NCBI GenBank assembly: GCA_947495035.1
Contig: CANLXI010000011.1
Span: forward strand, 124,001 to 188,000
Source of the DNA: an uncultured Granulosicoccus sp.
GTDB lineage: Bacteria > Pseudomonadota > Gammaproteobacteria > Granulosicoccales > Granulosicoccaceae
DNA: 64,000 nt
Direction of reading: 5' to 3'
In this document: positions 1-8,796 of the stretch, piece by piece
Position numbering within the stretch: position 1 is the first letter of the stretch
Layout: each line of letters starts with the position of its first letter
Program-made: the position numbers and the translations under genes
Notes under the pieces: generated by a model
The model's database searches: none
What the model was told of the DNA's origin: nothing
The model's input: only the letters and a program-made list of their open reading frames with translations

Positions 1-455
1 AGCGACAGGAAGACATGGATCTGCACGGCACTGCCCTCGATGGGGGTGCCGCCGGCTGACGCATGACTGCTGATCAGGGAAATCGCTGCCAGCGGGTAGA
101 CGGCAATACCCAGGTAGTCGGCCGGCTGCCGGAGACATAGCAGGATGTGCAGCAACACGATGGTCAGGGTGGTGGCGGCAATGGCCGTGAGTAACGGCAG
201 GGACAGTGCCCCGGGCAGGCCTGCTTGCCGATAAACGAGCCAGCCGTGCAGCAGCGCGGCAACGGCTGCCAGCAGTAAGGTCTTGCGGCGTCGACCCCCG
301 CGAGCCGCAGCCCCATGCGTGCTGTCAGGGCTGTTCGGACCGCCGGACATGATCATCTGGTCGAATCGGGGTGCCTGATGGGCCAGTGATCGGGTCAGCA
401 GTGCGCTGGCAAGGCTGTAGAGCGCGACTGCAATCAATGGAATGATGTAGCTCAC
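1..455 (-). CDS. ypjD: YpjD/CcsA-type cytochrome c assembly membrane protein (N-terminal part)
   Basis: This is the first 151 codons of a gene that runs off the left edge. It begins with GTG at 453-455 and reads MSYIIPLIAVALYSLASALL, then a basic stretch (about residues 45-58) and further hydrophobic segments around residues 58-75, 83-105 and 113-127, ending in VQIHVFLS. That layout matches the inner-membrane CcsA/HemX-like protein YpjD, which belongs to the cytochrome c assembly family; its precise role is not settled. The position next to and divergent from ffh, with one small gene between, is the gammaproteobacterial ypjD-ffh arrangement and supports the call. The catalytic or haem-handling part of the protein lies outside the window. 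Confidence 0.8.
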   Translation of the reverse strand, partial: MSYIIPLIAVALYSLASALLTRSLAHQAPRFDQMIMSGGPNSPDSTHGAAARGGRRRKTLLLAAVAALLHGWLVYRQAGLPGALSLPLLTAIAATTLTIVLLHILLCLRQPADYLGIAVYPLAAISLISSHASAGGTPIEGSAVQIHVFLS

Positions 456-628
456 GAAAATTTGCCTGTAGCCTCGGCTTGATGCGGCAGGTGTGTACCT
501 GCATGAAAGATCCTGTACAGAATAGCATGCAGCACCGAGGGCCAGTATGCCTTGGAAAACGCGCTCGTCAGGTAACTTTCCGGCCCGCCGGTCACACAGA
601 AGGCTGCTCGGGCCGGTATGCTGCGGGC

Positions 629-1354
629 ATGGAAAAAGCTGATCGCGAAAAACTGCTGGAGCGGATACGCAAGCTCTACGCCATGGGCCTCGAGAGCGAA
701 TCCAGTCCGCATGAGGCCGAGATCGCGATGCGACGCTGTCAGTCCCTGATGGCGAAATTCGGCATCACCGAAGCGGATCTGGAAACCTCGGAGTTCGGTG
801 CCAGTTCCATCGGCAAGGACTTTCGTGCCGTGCCCAGTTATGTGGGGGTGCTGGGCTCCGCGGTGGCCTTGCTGCACGACTGCATCTGCGTCAAGGGACG
901 TACCATCGAGTTCCGCGGGTTCAGTATCGATGCGGAGGTCGCCTCCCTGACCTATGGCTACCTGACCGATGTCATGGAGCGCTCGCTGAAGGCGCGCAAG
1001 CGCGATGGCGAGGTACCACCGGGTCGGTCAGCCAGCTTTGACTACCGCGTCGGCTTCTCGCTGGCCGTGCTGGAGCGCGCCCGCAAGATCGACCGCGAGC
1101 GACGTGAAGCCGAAGAGGCGGCGCGACAGGATGCCAAGAGCGTAAGCGGTGATATCCCTCGCGGGGCCAGCCTGACGGTACTCAAGCGCGAGATTGTCCG
1201 GGAAAACTGCATGGAAGGTCTGACGATGGGTCGCCCGAAACGTGTGCGATACCGCAATGGCCGGGCACATTCCGCTGGTTCGGATGACGGATCCCGCGTG
1301 TCACTGGACAAACAGGTGGGCGGCCGCAGGCAGAAGACCATTACCAACGCGTGA
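629..1354 (+). CDS. DUF2786 domain protein
   Basis: The protein has 241 residues. The open frame extends upstream to 479, but ATG 629 (MEKADREKLLERIRKLYAMG) is preferred because it starts exactly at the conserved DUF2786 helix and the upstream extension is cysteine-rich and unlike a protein. The N-terminal 40 residues (KLLERIRKLYAM, then HEAEIAMRRCQSLMAKFGI) carry the DUF2786 signature. The middle is a globular region and the C-terminus (about residues 150-241) is very basic, which would suit nucleic acid binding, although that is inference. No function is established for the family. It lies about 100 bases before ffh and could be read through into it, but a separate ffh promoter is visible. 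Confidence 0.7.
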   Translation: MEKADREKLLERIRKLYAMGLESESSPHEAEIAMRRCQSLMAKFGITEADLETSEFGASSIGKDFRAVPSYVGVLGSAVALLHDCICVKGRTIEFRGFSIDAEVASLTYGYLTDVMERSLKARKRDGEVPPGRSASFDYRVGFSLAVLERARKIDRERREAEEAARQDAKSVSGDIPRGASLTVLKREIVRENCMEGLTMGRPKRVRYRNGRAHSAGSDDGSRVSLDKQVGGRRQKTITNA

Positions 1355-1380
1355 AAGCCCACCGCGCGCTCCCGTATACT
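1351..1380 (+). promoter_or_regulatory. Candidate sigma70 promoter of ffh
   Basis: GTGAAA at 1351-1356 (4 of 6 matches to TTGACA) is followed after 18 bases by TATACT at 1375-1380 (5 of 6 matches to TATAAT). The start of transcription would lie near 1387, giving a leader of about 65 bases to the ffh start codon. The -35 box overlaps the stop codon of the preceding gene. Confidence 0.4.
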
Positions 1381-1453
1381 GTGGAAAATCTGTCGGCGGC
1401 CGGCGTTTGCCGTGTGATCACCGACACCCACCCAACACGAGACAGGACCGAAC

Positions 1454-2842
1454 ATGTTCGACAATCTCAGTGAGCGTCTAGGCCGTACGATCAAGAACCT
1501 TCGGGGCCAGGGGCGCCTGTCCGAAGACAATATCAAGGACACGCTGCGCGAAGTTCGCCTGGCCTTGCTGGAGGCCGACGTGGCGCTGCCGGTGGTCAAG
1601 CAACTGATCGACTCGGTTCGCGACAAGGCCATGGGCCAGGAAGTCATCGGCAGTCTGTCGCCGGGGCAAGCCTTCATCAAGGTCGTCAATGACGAGCTGG
1701 TGGCGATCATGGGCGACAATGCAGAGCCACTGAATCTGGCCACGCAGCCACCCGCCGTCGTCCTGATGGCAGGCCTGCAGGGTGCGGGCAAGACCACCAC
1801 GGTCGGCAAGCTGGCACGTCTGCTCAAGGAGCGCGACAAGAAGAAGGTGATGGTGGTCAGCTGTGACGTCTACCGACCGGCGGCCATCAAGCAACTGGAG
1901 ACGTTGGCAGATTCAGTGGGTGCGATCTTCTTCGCCAGTTCGATAGAACAGTCGCCGGTGGACATCGCGCGTGCCGCTCTGGATGCCGCGCGCAAGCAGC
2001 TGGTGGATGTGCTGCTGGTCGATACAGCTGGTCGTCTGGCCATCGATCAGGAGATGATGGCCGAAATCCAGGATCTGCACAGCGCCATCAAGCCGGTGGA
2101 AACCCTGTTCGTGGTCGACAGCATGACCGGTCAGGACGCCGCCAATACGGCTGCGGCCTTTGGTGAAGCGCTGCCGCTGACGGGTGTGGTATTGACCAAG
2201 ACAGACGGTGATGCACGTGGTGGTGCGGCGCTGTCGGTGCGTGTCATCACCGGCAAGCCCATCAAGTTCATCGGTGCCGGTGAAAAGACCGATGCACTGG
2301 AAACCTTTCACCCTGACCGAATCGCCTCGCGCATCCTGGGCATGGGCGATGTCGTCAGTCTGGTGGAAGAGGTCACGGCCAAGGTCGATCATGACAAGGC
2401 CGAGAAGTTTGCCAACAAGATGCGCAAGGGCAAGAACTTCGATCTCAACGACCTGAAGGACCAGCTGGAGCAGATGGCCAACATGGGCGGCATGGCGGCG
2501 CTGATGGACAAGATGCCTGGCATGGGTGAAGTGCCCGATGCCATGAAGAAGAAGATCGACGACAAGCAGTTCATTCACATGATTGCGCTGGTCAACTCGA
2601 TGACCGAGCAGGAACGCAAGTACCCGGCGATACTGAAAGGGTCACGCAAGAAGCGAATTGCCGCCGGGGCCGGCTTGCAGGTTCAGGATTTGAATCGCTT
2701 GCTCAAGCAGCATCAGCAGATGGCCCGTACCATGAAGAAGATGAGCAAGGGCGGCATGGCCAAGATGATGCGAGCCATGCAGGGCAAGATGCCGCCGGGC
2801 ATGGGTGGAATGGGCGGTATGGGTGGCATGGGGATGAAGTAG
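1454..2842 (+). CDS. ffh: Signal recognition particle protein Ffh
   Basis: A 462-residue protein of the usual Ffh length. The N domain (residues 1-90) is followed by the G domain with the P-loop GLQGAGKTTTVGKLA, the SRP insertion-box region DVYRPAAIKQLETLA, the Walker B-like DTAGRLA and the guanine-specificity motif TKTDGDARGG. The C-terminal M domain (from about residue 300) is rich in methionine and ends with repeated GGM triplets. Ffh with 4.5S RNA binds signal sequences of nascent membrane proteins and, with FtsY, delivers them to SecYEG. The ATG at 1454 has an AGGA ribosome site about 10 bases upstream. No 4.5S RNA gene was recognised in the window. Confidence 0.98.
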   Translation: MFDNLSERLGRTIKNLRGQGRLSEDNIKDTLREVRLALLEADVALPVVKQLIDSVRDKAMGQEVIGSLSPGQAFIKVVNDELVAIMGDNAEPLNLATQPPAVVLMAGLQGAGKTTTVGKLARLLKERDKKKVMVVSCDVYRPAAIKQLETLADSVGAIFFASSIEQSPVDIARAALDAARKQLVDVLLVDTAGRLAIDQEMMAEIQDLHSAIKPVETLFVVDSMTGQDAANTAAAFGEALPLTGVVLTKTDGDARGGAALSVRVITGKPIKFIGAGEKTDALETFHPDRIASRILGMGDVVSLVEEVTAKVDHDKAEKFANKMRKGKNFDLNDLKDQLEQMANMGGMAALMDKMPGMGEVPDAMKKKIDDKQFIHMIALVNSMTEQERKYPAILKGSRKKRIAAGAGLQVQDLNRLLKQHQQMARTMKKMSKGGMAKMMRAMQGKMPPGMGGMGGMGGMGMK

Positions 2843-2917
2843 CCCGCGCCGGTTCATCCGGGCGAACCCGCGCCAGGCCGCAGGCGTGCTGCGTTTTGCA
2901 AGAATGATTGTGGGGCG

Positions 2918-3391
2918 TCAGGGCGTCAGGGCGCTCGGGTCGATCGTGGTCGAGGTGTCGAACTTGCTGCGCCTACGCGAGAGCAGGGTGCGGAATTTGC
3001 GCAGGTTGTCGTCGGCGTACAGCACCGCATCGCAGAAGCGATCATAGGCCTGCATGTCGGGTACCGAGATCACCAGTATGAAATCGATCTCGCCGGTGAC
3101 CTGATAGCACTGCTTCACCTCGGGTCTGGCAATCGCACGATCCTCGAAGCGCTTGTACAGGCGCTTGTTGTCTCGCTCCATGGTCACTTCGATGATGACA
3201 TAGAGACTTTCGGCGATGGCTTGCGGGTTCAGCAGAGCCACGATCCTGTCTATGACGCCGCTCTGGTGTAGCCGCCTGACCCGTTTCAGGCAGGCGGAGG
3301 GGGAAAGCCCGACCTGTTCGGCCAGTGCCTGATTGGTGACATCGGCATTCTGCTGCAGTTGCTCGAGAATCCGTTGATCAATGGCATCCAT
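2918..3391 (-). CDS. Lrp/AsnC family transcriptional regulator
   Basis: A 157-residue protein once the start is placed at the ATG at 3389-3391 (MDAIDQRILEQLQQNADVTN), which is where the family's winged-helix DNA-binding domain begins; the frame remains open upstream to 3505 but that part is not conserved. The HTH covers about residues 5-55 (ALAEQVGLSPSACLKRVRRL). The C-terminal RAM ligand-sensing domain follows (VKQCYQVTGEIDFILVISV). It is divergent from the Gate-domain membrane protein at 3519 and a good Lrp-type dyad lies directly upstream, so it probably controls itself and that gene in response to an amino acid or related ligand. The ligand is not predictable. Confidence 0.9.
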   Translation of the reverse strand: MDAIDQRILEQLQQNADVTNQALAEQVGLSPSACLKRVRRLHQSGVIDRIVALLNPQAIAESLYVIIEVTMERDNKRLYKRFEDRAIARPEVKQCYQVTGEIDFILVISVPDMQAYDRFCDAVLYADDNLRKFRTLLSRRRSKFDTSTTIDPSALTP

Positions 3392-3406
3392 GTGCAGATT
3401 ATGCAC
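3392..3406. promoter_or_regulatory. Lrp-type operator dyad
   Basis: GTGCA-GATTA-TGCAC is a perfect 5-5-5 inverted repeat immediately upstream of the lrp-family start codon. Its core GCAGATTATGC fits 10 of 11 positions of the published 15-bp Lrp consensus (YAGHAWATTWTDCTR). The site sits in the 127-base region between the regulator and the divergent gene at 3519. Confidence 0.5.
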
Positions 3407-3518
3407 TCCGTGCTCATGAAAACGCCAAGAAAGTTTCTCACCGGGCCCAATCGGACACAATATTCTGCGTCGCTGCAGGTATCGTGGTGCTCCCTCGACA
3501 GACAATGGATCTTCCCGC

Positions 3519-4475
3519 GTGGCATTTTCACATTACTGGCGGCAGGCAATGGCGCTGCTGCGCGAAACGATTCAGGTGTATCTGGTGCTGCTTCGCATCA
3601 TGGTGCCGGCGCTGATCGTCGTGAAGCTGCTGCAGGAACTGGGTATTCTGGATCTCATCGGATTGGCGCTGGGCCCGGCCATGGCCCTGGCGGGGCTACC
3701 GGCCGTGCTGGGCATTGTCTGGGCAACCACCTTGCTGAGCAATATGTTCGCCGGCATCATCGTGTTTTATGACATGGCTGCCGGTCTGGCCTTGACGGTG
3801 GAGCAGGTCACCGTGCTGGGGACAATGATGCTGCTTGCCCATTCCATACCCATCGAGGGTGCGGTCGCGCGTCGGGCGGGAGTACCCTGGTGGGTCACCA
3901 TTGCATTACGAGTGGGCGGTGCCCTGCTGTTGGGCATTCTGTTGCACCTGGTGTATTCGCATTTCGAGCTGTTGCAGGAGCCACTGGTGAGGGTGTGGCA
4001 GCCGGTGGGCTCGGATGGCAGTCTGTGGTCCTGGGTGCTCGCTCAGCTGCAGGCACTGGGCATGGTCTTTCTGGTCATTCTCACCCTTATGCTGCTGTTG
4101 AAGCTGCTCCGACTCATCGGGCTGGAGACACTGATACACATCGGCCTGTCACCTTTGCTGCGACTCTTCGGTCTGGGGCGCTCGGCTGCCAATGTCACGG
4201 TCATCGGTGTGGCGCTGGGTCTGACTTACGGTGCCGGTCTGCTGATCCGGGATCTGGACGATGGCATGCTGAGCCGCCGCGATGCCTATATTGCCCTGTG
4301 TTTTCTGGGACTGCTGCACAGCATGATCGAAGACACCCTGCTGATCCTGGCTCTGGGTGCCGATCTGTCCGGCATTCTCTGGGCTCGATTGGTCTTCGGC
4401 ATTGTGGTGATCGCCATACTCGCTCGCTTGATGCCACCGGGGAAGTGGCAGGTGTCCCCGGAACCTTCCGTATGA
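3519..4475 (+). CDS. Nucleoside-recognition (Gate) domain inner-membrane protein
   Basis: The protein has up to 318 residues and about eight to nine hydrophobic segments. Two related halves are visible. The first (about residues 20-150) contains GLALGPAMALAGLPAVLGIVWATTLLSNMF and the second (about residues 200-300) contains IGLSPLLRLFGLGRSAANVTVIG. This is the layout of proteins with paired Gate/nucleoside-recognition domains, some of which are transport-related. The substrate is unknown. The start is uncertain: GTG 3519 gives the longest frame but a weak ribosome site, and ATG 3549 (MALLRETIQ) is a good alternative. It is divergent from an Lrp-type regulator, so amino acid or nucleoside flux is a plausible theme. 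Confidence 0.75.
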   Translation: MAFSHYWRQAMALLRETIQVYLVLLRIMVPALIVVKLLQELGILDLIGLALGPAMALAGLPAVLGIVWATTLLSNMFAGIIVFYDMAAGLALTVEQVTVLGTMMLLAHSIPIEGAVARRAGVPWWVTIALRVGGALLLGILLHLVYSHFELLQEPLVRVWQPVGSDGSLWSWVLAQLQALGMVFLVILTLMLLLKLLRLIGLETLIHIGLSPLLRLFGLGRSAANVTVIGVALGLTYGAGLLIRDLDDGMLSRRDAYIALCFLGLLHSMIEDTLLILALGADLSGILWARLVFGIVVIAILARLMPPGKWQVSPEPSV

Positions 4476-4540
4476 AGCAGGAGTGAACGGGTCCGGTTAT
4501 CATCTTCGTTTTCCGTCCCCGAGCTTGCAAGGATCGTTTC

Positions 4541-5698
4541 GTGTCACGGCGTATCACACTGCTGGTATTTCTTTTCTGTCTGGTCGCAGCGGCGCGCGCC
4601 GATGATGATTTGCTGGCCGGGTTTCCGGCTCCACAGCAGGATTTCCAGGCGCATATCGAGGAGGTACGCCGCTACCTGTTGGAGACGCAGCTGCCGGAGC
4701 GCCGAGCGTCGGATGTCGAATACAACATCCCCTTCGAGATGCCGGCCAGCAGCGATGTCCCTCATCGCGGCAGATATCTGCTGATTCATGGATTGAACGA
4801 TTCACCGACGGTCTGGCGTGACATGGCCAGAGAGCTGGCGCAACGCGGCTACGATGTCAGGGCCATTCTGTTGCCCGGGCATGGCAATACACCGGAAGCT
4901 CAGCTTGAGGTGACCTACCGGATGTGGCTCGACGCCGCACGTTTGCAGCTGGAACTGTGGCGTCAGGGGGACGAACCGTTCTTCATTGGAGGTTTTTCAC
5001 TCGGCGGTGTCATCGCGACCATACTGGCCATCGAATACGAGGGAATCGATGGTCTGCTGCTGTTCTCGCCGGCCTATTACAGTACCCGCAACTCTCTGCT
5101 GCGATGGGCTTCACTGGTATCGCATGTGAAGCCGTGGGTGTTCGGCGGCATGATCATCGAAGACAATCCGTCAAAATACAACTCCATACCCATCAATGCG
5201 GCGGCGCAGTATTACAAGAGCACGCGATACCTGCATGATATCTGGGGATCGAAGAAGCTGGACATGCCGGTCTTGATGGTTGCCTCCATGGACGATTCGG
5301 TTGTCAGTGTGCAGCGTGTGAGACGTATTTTCAGGCAGCGATTTTCCTCACCACGCAAGCGACTGCTGCTCTATGGCAATGGTGATGTGCAAGCGGCTGA
5401 CGGGGAAGTCGTGAGAAAGAGTGCCTACCCGGAGTATCGTATTCTCAATCAGGCTCACATGAGCGTGCTGGTGGCCCCTGATAATCCGTTTTACGGCGCC
5501 AGAGGGAAGCAGCTGGTGTGCAACGGCAATGAATGGCCGGTTTTCAGCGCCTGCCTCTACTACCAGAAGGATGATCGCTGGCGTGGCGCAGAAGGGACCG
5601 CGTCTCCGGACAAGGTGCCGATGGCGCGCACGACCTTCAACCCTGACTTCGATTTCATCATGCAGCAGTACGATGAGGTCTTTGCCATCGACAGGTAG
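4541..5698 (+). CDS. Exported alpha/beta hydrolase (carboxylesterase-like)
   Basis: A 385-residue protein starting at GTG 4541 with a signal peptide (ITLLVFLFCLVAAARA, cleavage near residue 20). The hydrolase core runs from about residue 75: oxyanion strand LLIHGLNDS, nucleophile elbow GGFSLGGV (the serine is the likely nucleophile), acid strand VASMDDSVVS and a histidine in NQAHMSVLVA. All three parts of the Ser-Asp-His triad are therefore visible. The C-terminal 50 residues lie outside the core. A periplasmic or secreted esterase or lipase is likely and the substrate is unknown. It starts 65 bases after the Gate-domain gene and may be cotranscribed with it. Confidence 0.8.
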   Translation: MSRRITLLVFLFCLVAAARADDDLLAGFPAPQQDFQAHIEEVRRYLLETQLPERRASDVEYNIPFEMPASSDVPHRGRYLLIHGLNDSPTVWRDMARELAQRGYDVRAILLPGHGNTPEAQLEVTYRMWLDAARLQLELWRQGDEPFFIGGFSLGGVIATILAIEYEGIDGLLLFSPAYYSTRNSLLRWASLVSHVKPWVFGGMIIEDNPSKYNSIPINAAAQYYKSTRYLHDIWGSKKLDMPVLMVASMDDSVVSVQRVRRIFRQRFSSPRKRLLLYGNGDVQAADGEVVRKSAYPEYRILNQAHMSVLVAPDNPFYGARGKQLVCNGNEWPVFSACLYYQKDDRWRGAEGTASPDKVPMARTTFNPDFDFIMQQYDEVFAIDR

Positions 5699-5742
5699 CA
5701 GGGGCCTTCGCAAGGCGGCTACCGGCCTGCGGCAGCCGTGGT

Positions 5743-6420
5743 TCAAGGCCCGGGGGGCTGCAGGATATCCTTCAGATCCGGACTTGTATTGGCAGGTTCG
5801 ATGGCAATGCTGTGTTCCAGGTGACGCAGATGGTGTTCGATACGTTCCATCAGGACGCTCTCCTCGCCTGCCTCGATGGCATCGACTATCCGCGCGTGTT
5901 CCTCATCACCACACAGAGGGGCCTGTGAGGCGGAGTACATGCTGATGATCAGCGAACTGCGCATGACCAGCTCGTTCAGAAACTCGTCGAGAACCTCGTT
6001 ACCGCACATCTCCCCGAGAATGAGGTGAAATCTGCCGGACAGGCGAATGGCATCCCTGCGTTCGCTTGACTGTCTGGCTGCATGTTCCTGCTCGACATGG
6101 TCACGCAGCCGGGCGATGTCCTCGGGTCCGGCCAGACGCAAGACATTCCTGGCAATGACCAGCTCGATGGCACGACGGGCCTGGAAGACGTTGCGCGCTT
6201 CCTCGGGGGTCGGGGTGGCAATGAATGCGCCACGATTGGGCTCGAGTTTGACAACTTTCTGTGCTTCCAGTGTCGCCAGAGCGCGACGGACATGTGCACG
6301 ATTGCAGTGATAGATCTCGCAGAGATCCTGTTCCCCGAGCTTTACTCCTGCCTTAAGGCGGTGCTCGGCAATTGCTTCGAGAACGCCTCCGACTATCGAT
6401 TGTTCGGGAGCCTGTGCCAT
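5743..6420 (-). CDS. GntR family regulator, FadR/FCD subfamily
   Basis: A 225-residue protein. Residues 1-70 form the winged helix (KLGEQDLCEIYHCNRAHVRRALATLEAQKVV, then the wing NRGAFIATPT). Residues about 75-210 form the all-helical FCD ligand domain, with the expected metal-binding histidines in FHLILGEMCGN and IEHHLRHLEHSI. The gene is divergent from the racemase and NCS1-permease operon and is therefore its likely regulator, responding to a small carboxylate or ureide; this is inferred from position. A palindrome at 6563-6574 in the shared intergenic region is a candidate operator. Confidence 0.9.
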   Translation of the reverse strand: MAQAPEQSIVGGVLEAIAEHRLKAGVKLGEQDLCEIYHCNRAHVRRALATLEAQKVVKLEPNRGAFIATPTPEEARNVFQARRAIELVIARNVLRLAGPEDIARLRDHVEQEHAARQSSERRDAIRLSGRFHLILGEMCGNEVLDEFLNELVMRSSLIISMYSASQAPLCGDEEHARIVDAIEAGEESVLMERIEHHLRHLEHSIAIEPANTSPDLKDILQPPGP

Positions 6421-6557
6421 CGGGGATGCTTCAAGTGACTGATTTAAAGTGAAAATTCTACCTCATTTAACGGCATTGCTGCTAGCTGCCGGAAATTGTG
6501 TCGAAAGCAGTGCAGCAGGAATCTCTATGCACCATTTATGATCATTTACAATAATAC

Positions 6558-6586
6558 TTGTGATTGTTAACAATATTGTGTAGCTT
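6558..6586 (+). promoter_or_regulatory. Candidate promoter with internal palindrome, racemase operon
   Basis: TTGTGA (6558-6563) and TAGCTT (6581-6586) are 17 bases apart. The spacer contains the perfect 12-base palindrome ATTGTTAACAAT at 6563-6574, which has the TTGT...ACAA symmetry typical of GntR-type sites. The whole intergenic region is markedly AT-rich compared with its surroundings. A repressor bound here would block both divergent promoters. Confidence 0.4.
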
Positions 6587-6625
6587 GTTTGTCAATCAAT
6601 CTGTCAGGCCGCATGAGAAAGCGTT

Positions 6626-7324
6626 ATGAAAATTCTGGTAGTCAATCCGAATTCCACCGCCTCGATGACCGAGAAGATCGCGCAGAGTGCTCGCGACTTT
6701 GCCGGCCCCGGGGTCGAGATCATTGCCCGCACGGCGGTGGGCTCTCCCGCCAGCATCGAAGGCCACTATGACGAGGCCATGTCGGTCGGGCCCTTGCTGC
6801 ACGAGGTCATTGCTGCCGAGAAGGCGGGTGTGGATGGCGTGGTGGTGGCCTGCTTCGACGACCCGGGAATCGGTGCCTGTCGAGAGGTTGCCAGTGGTCC
6901 TGTCATGGGGATCTGCGAGGCCGGCATGAAGGCCGCCACCATTCTGGGTACCAGTTTCTCGGTGGTGACCACCTTGCCACGCTCGGTGCCTGTCATCGAG
7001 GAGCTCGCCCGTCGCTATGGCGTCGATCACCACTGTCGACGTGTGCGTTCGGCGCAGATTCCGGTACTGGCCCTGGAGGAAGAGGGGAGTGATGCCAGAG
7101 AGCGAGTGAAGGCGGAGATTCTGCGAGCCATCGACGAGGATCACTGTGAATCGGTGGTGCTCGGTTGTGCCGGCATGGCCGATCTGACCCGCTGGCTCAG
7201 TGACGAGACCGGCATCCCCGTCATTGACGGGGTTGCCGTGGCCGTGAAATTCGTCGAGGGACTGATCAGCGTCGGACTCGGCACCAGCAAGATCTGCGCG
7301 TATGCGCAGCCCAACTCGAAGTAG
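6626..7324 (+). CDS. Asp/Glu/hydantoin racemase family enzyme (cytosolic)
   Basis: A 232-residue protein of normal length for hydantoin or allantoin racemases. It opens with MKILVVNPNSTASMT, the family's N-terminal signature. The two catalytic cysteines are in place: C76 in VVACFDDPG and C181 in VLGCAGMAD, matching the two-base (two-thiol) racemisation mechanism. There is no signal peptide, so it acts in the cytosol. It is followed after 15 bases by an NCS1 permease, suggesting uptake and racemisation of a hydantoin, allantoin or related ureide. No hydantoinase or carbamoylase is encoded nearby, so the downstream pathway must lie elsewhere. Confidence 0.88.
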   Translation: MKILVVNPNSTASMTEKIAQSARDFAGPGVEIIARTAVGSPASIEGHYDEAMSVGPLLHEVIAAEKAGVDGVVVACFDDPGIGACREVASGPVMGICEAGMKAATILGTSFSVVTTLPRSVPVIEELARRYGVDHHCRRVRSAQIPVLALEEEGSDARERVKAEILRAIDEDHCESVVLGCAGMADLTRWLSDETGIPVIDGVAVAVKFVEGLISVGLGTSKICAYAQPNSK

Positions 7325-7339
7325 AACGGAGAGACAGCC

Positions 7340-8701
7340 ATGAGTACAACAGCAGAACAGGTCGTCAACGAACACTCGGCAGGAGTGGTAGAGCAGAAGG
7401 GCATGGGTGAGGAATCACTGGCCCCTCAGAAAACGCGAATCATGGGGCAGTGGTCCTATCTGTTCGCCTGGCTGGGTGGCTGTGTCTCGATCGGCACGTT
7501 CACGGTCGGCTCGGGGCTGGTGGGTACCCTGAACCTGTTGCAGACCGTGATTGCCATCGCCATCGGTTGCGCGGTCATCGGCATTGCCCTGACCATCAAT
7601 GGCGCGGCCGGTCATAAATACGGCATTCCCTTCATGGTACAGGCCCGCAGTGCCTTCGGCTTTTCTGGAAGTCGCATGCCGGCTCTGGTGCGCAGTGTGC
7701 CGGCCATCGTGTGGTTCGGATTCCAGAGCTGGATAGGCGCAGGTGCCCTCAATCTGGTTTCGGCCACCCTGTTCGGCTACGACAATATCGTGGTGTTCTT
7801 CATCGGCTTCCAGCTGTTGCAGATTCTGTTGTCGGTACTGGGATTTCATGGCATCAAGTGGCTGGAGAACATCGGATCGATCTTCATCATCGGCTCGCTG
7901 GTCTACATGTTCTTCAGCGTCATTGACAAGTATGGTGAGCAGATCTCGACGAACCTGGTCAATGTCGAGGGCACCTGGGGAGCGCCGTTCTGGGGTGCCA
8001 CCATGCTGTTTCTGGGCGTCTACAGCACGATGATGCTGAATGTCTCCGATTATTCGCGCGAGCTGGAAACCCGGGTGTCGAAGTTTCGGCAGGTGGCCAT
8101 CTATGCCAATTCGATTCTGCCAGCCACTCTCTTCATGGGACTGATCGGACTGATGGTGTCCGGCGCCACCGGTGAAGTGGACCCCATCAAGGTCTTCTCC
8201 AGCGCCGTGGACAACAAGCCGCTGCTGGTCATCACGCTGCTGTTCATCGCCTTTGCCCAGGTGACCACGAATGTTCTGAACAACGTCATTCCCCCGGCCT
8301 ATGCACTGATGGACGTATTCGGTCTGAGTTTCAGGAAATCTGCCGTGGCTGTCGGTCTGCTGGCTTTCTGCACCTTTCCCTGGGAACTGGTCAAGGATGA
8401 ATCGGCTGCCGGACTGAGCCTGTTCATCCAGACATACTCGGCCTTTCTCGGTCCCATCTTCGCCATACTGGTGGTGGATTACTACATCGTGCGCAAGCGT
8501 CAGCTGAACCTCGACAAGCTCTATGACGCCAACGGGCCGTACAGCGGTATCAACTGGGCAGGTTTCATCGCGGCACTTGTCGGAGTCGTGGTGGCATTGA
8601 TTTTCTCCGGTATTTCCTGGTACGCCAGCCTGATTCCGGCCGGTCTGAGCTACTACGTGCTGATGAATACACTGCCTTCAGCGGCTCGATTCAAGAGCTG
8701 A
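7340..8701 (+). CDS. NCS1 family transporter (hydantoin/allantoin/nucleobase type)
   Basis: A 453-residue integral membrane protein with about 12 transmembrane segments. Characteristic stretches include AGHKYGIPFMVQARSAFGF and VPAIVWFGFQSWIGAGALN, typical of the NCS1 family (Mhp1, PucI, cytosine permeases), which import nucleobases, hydantoins or allantoin with Na+ or H+. The soluble N-terminal 35 residues are acidic. The gene lies between two racemase-family genes and has a GGAG ribosome site before ATG 7340. Because the partner enzyme is a hydantoin-type racemase, a hydantoin or allantoin substrate is favoured over a plain nucleobase; this is inference. Confidence 0.9.
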   Translation: MSTTAEQVVNEHSAGVVEQKGMGEESLAPQKTRIMGQWSYLFAWLGGCVSIGTFTVGSGLVGTLNLLQTVIAIAIGCAVIGIALTINGAAGHKYGIPFMVQARSAFGFSGSRMPALVRSVPAIVWFGFQSWIGAGALNLVSATLFGYDNIVVFFIGFQLLQILLSVLGFHGIKWLENIGSIFIIGSLVYMFFSVIDKYGEQISTNLVNVEGTWGAPFWGATMLFLGVYSTMMLNVSDYSRELETRVSKFRQVAIYANSILPATLFMGLIGLMVSGATGEVDPIKVFSSAVDNKPLLVITLLFIAFAQVTTNVLNNVIPPAYALMDVFGLSFRKSAVAVGLLAFCTFPWELVKDESAAGLSLFIQTYSAFLGPIFAILVVDYYIVRKRQLNLDKLYDANGPYSGINWAGFIAALVGVVVALIFSGISWYASLIPAGLSYYVLMNTLPSAARFKS

Positions 8702-8796
8702 AGGATCGCCTTGCCCCGCGGTTGGCCGGGTCACTTCCCGCCAACCGGTTCACCCTCATTGATCCCGTTTTGTCCATCAACAGGAGAATCATCGAT

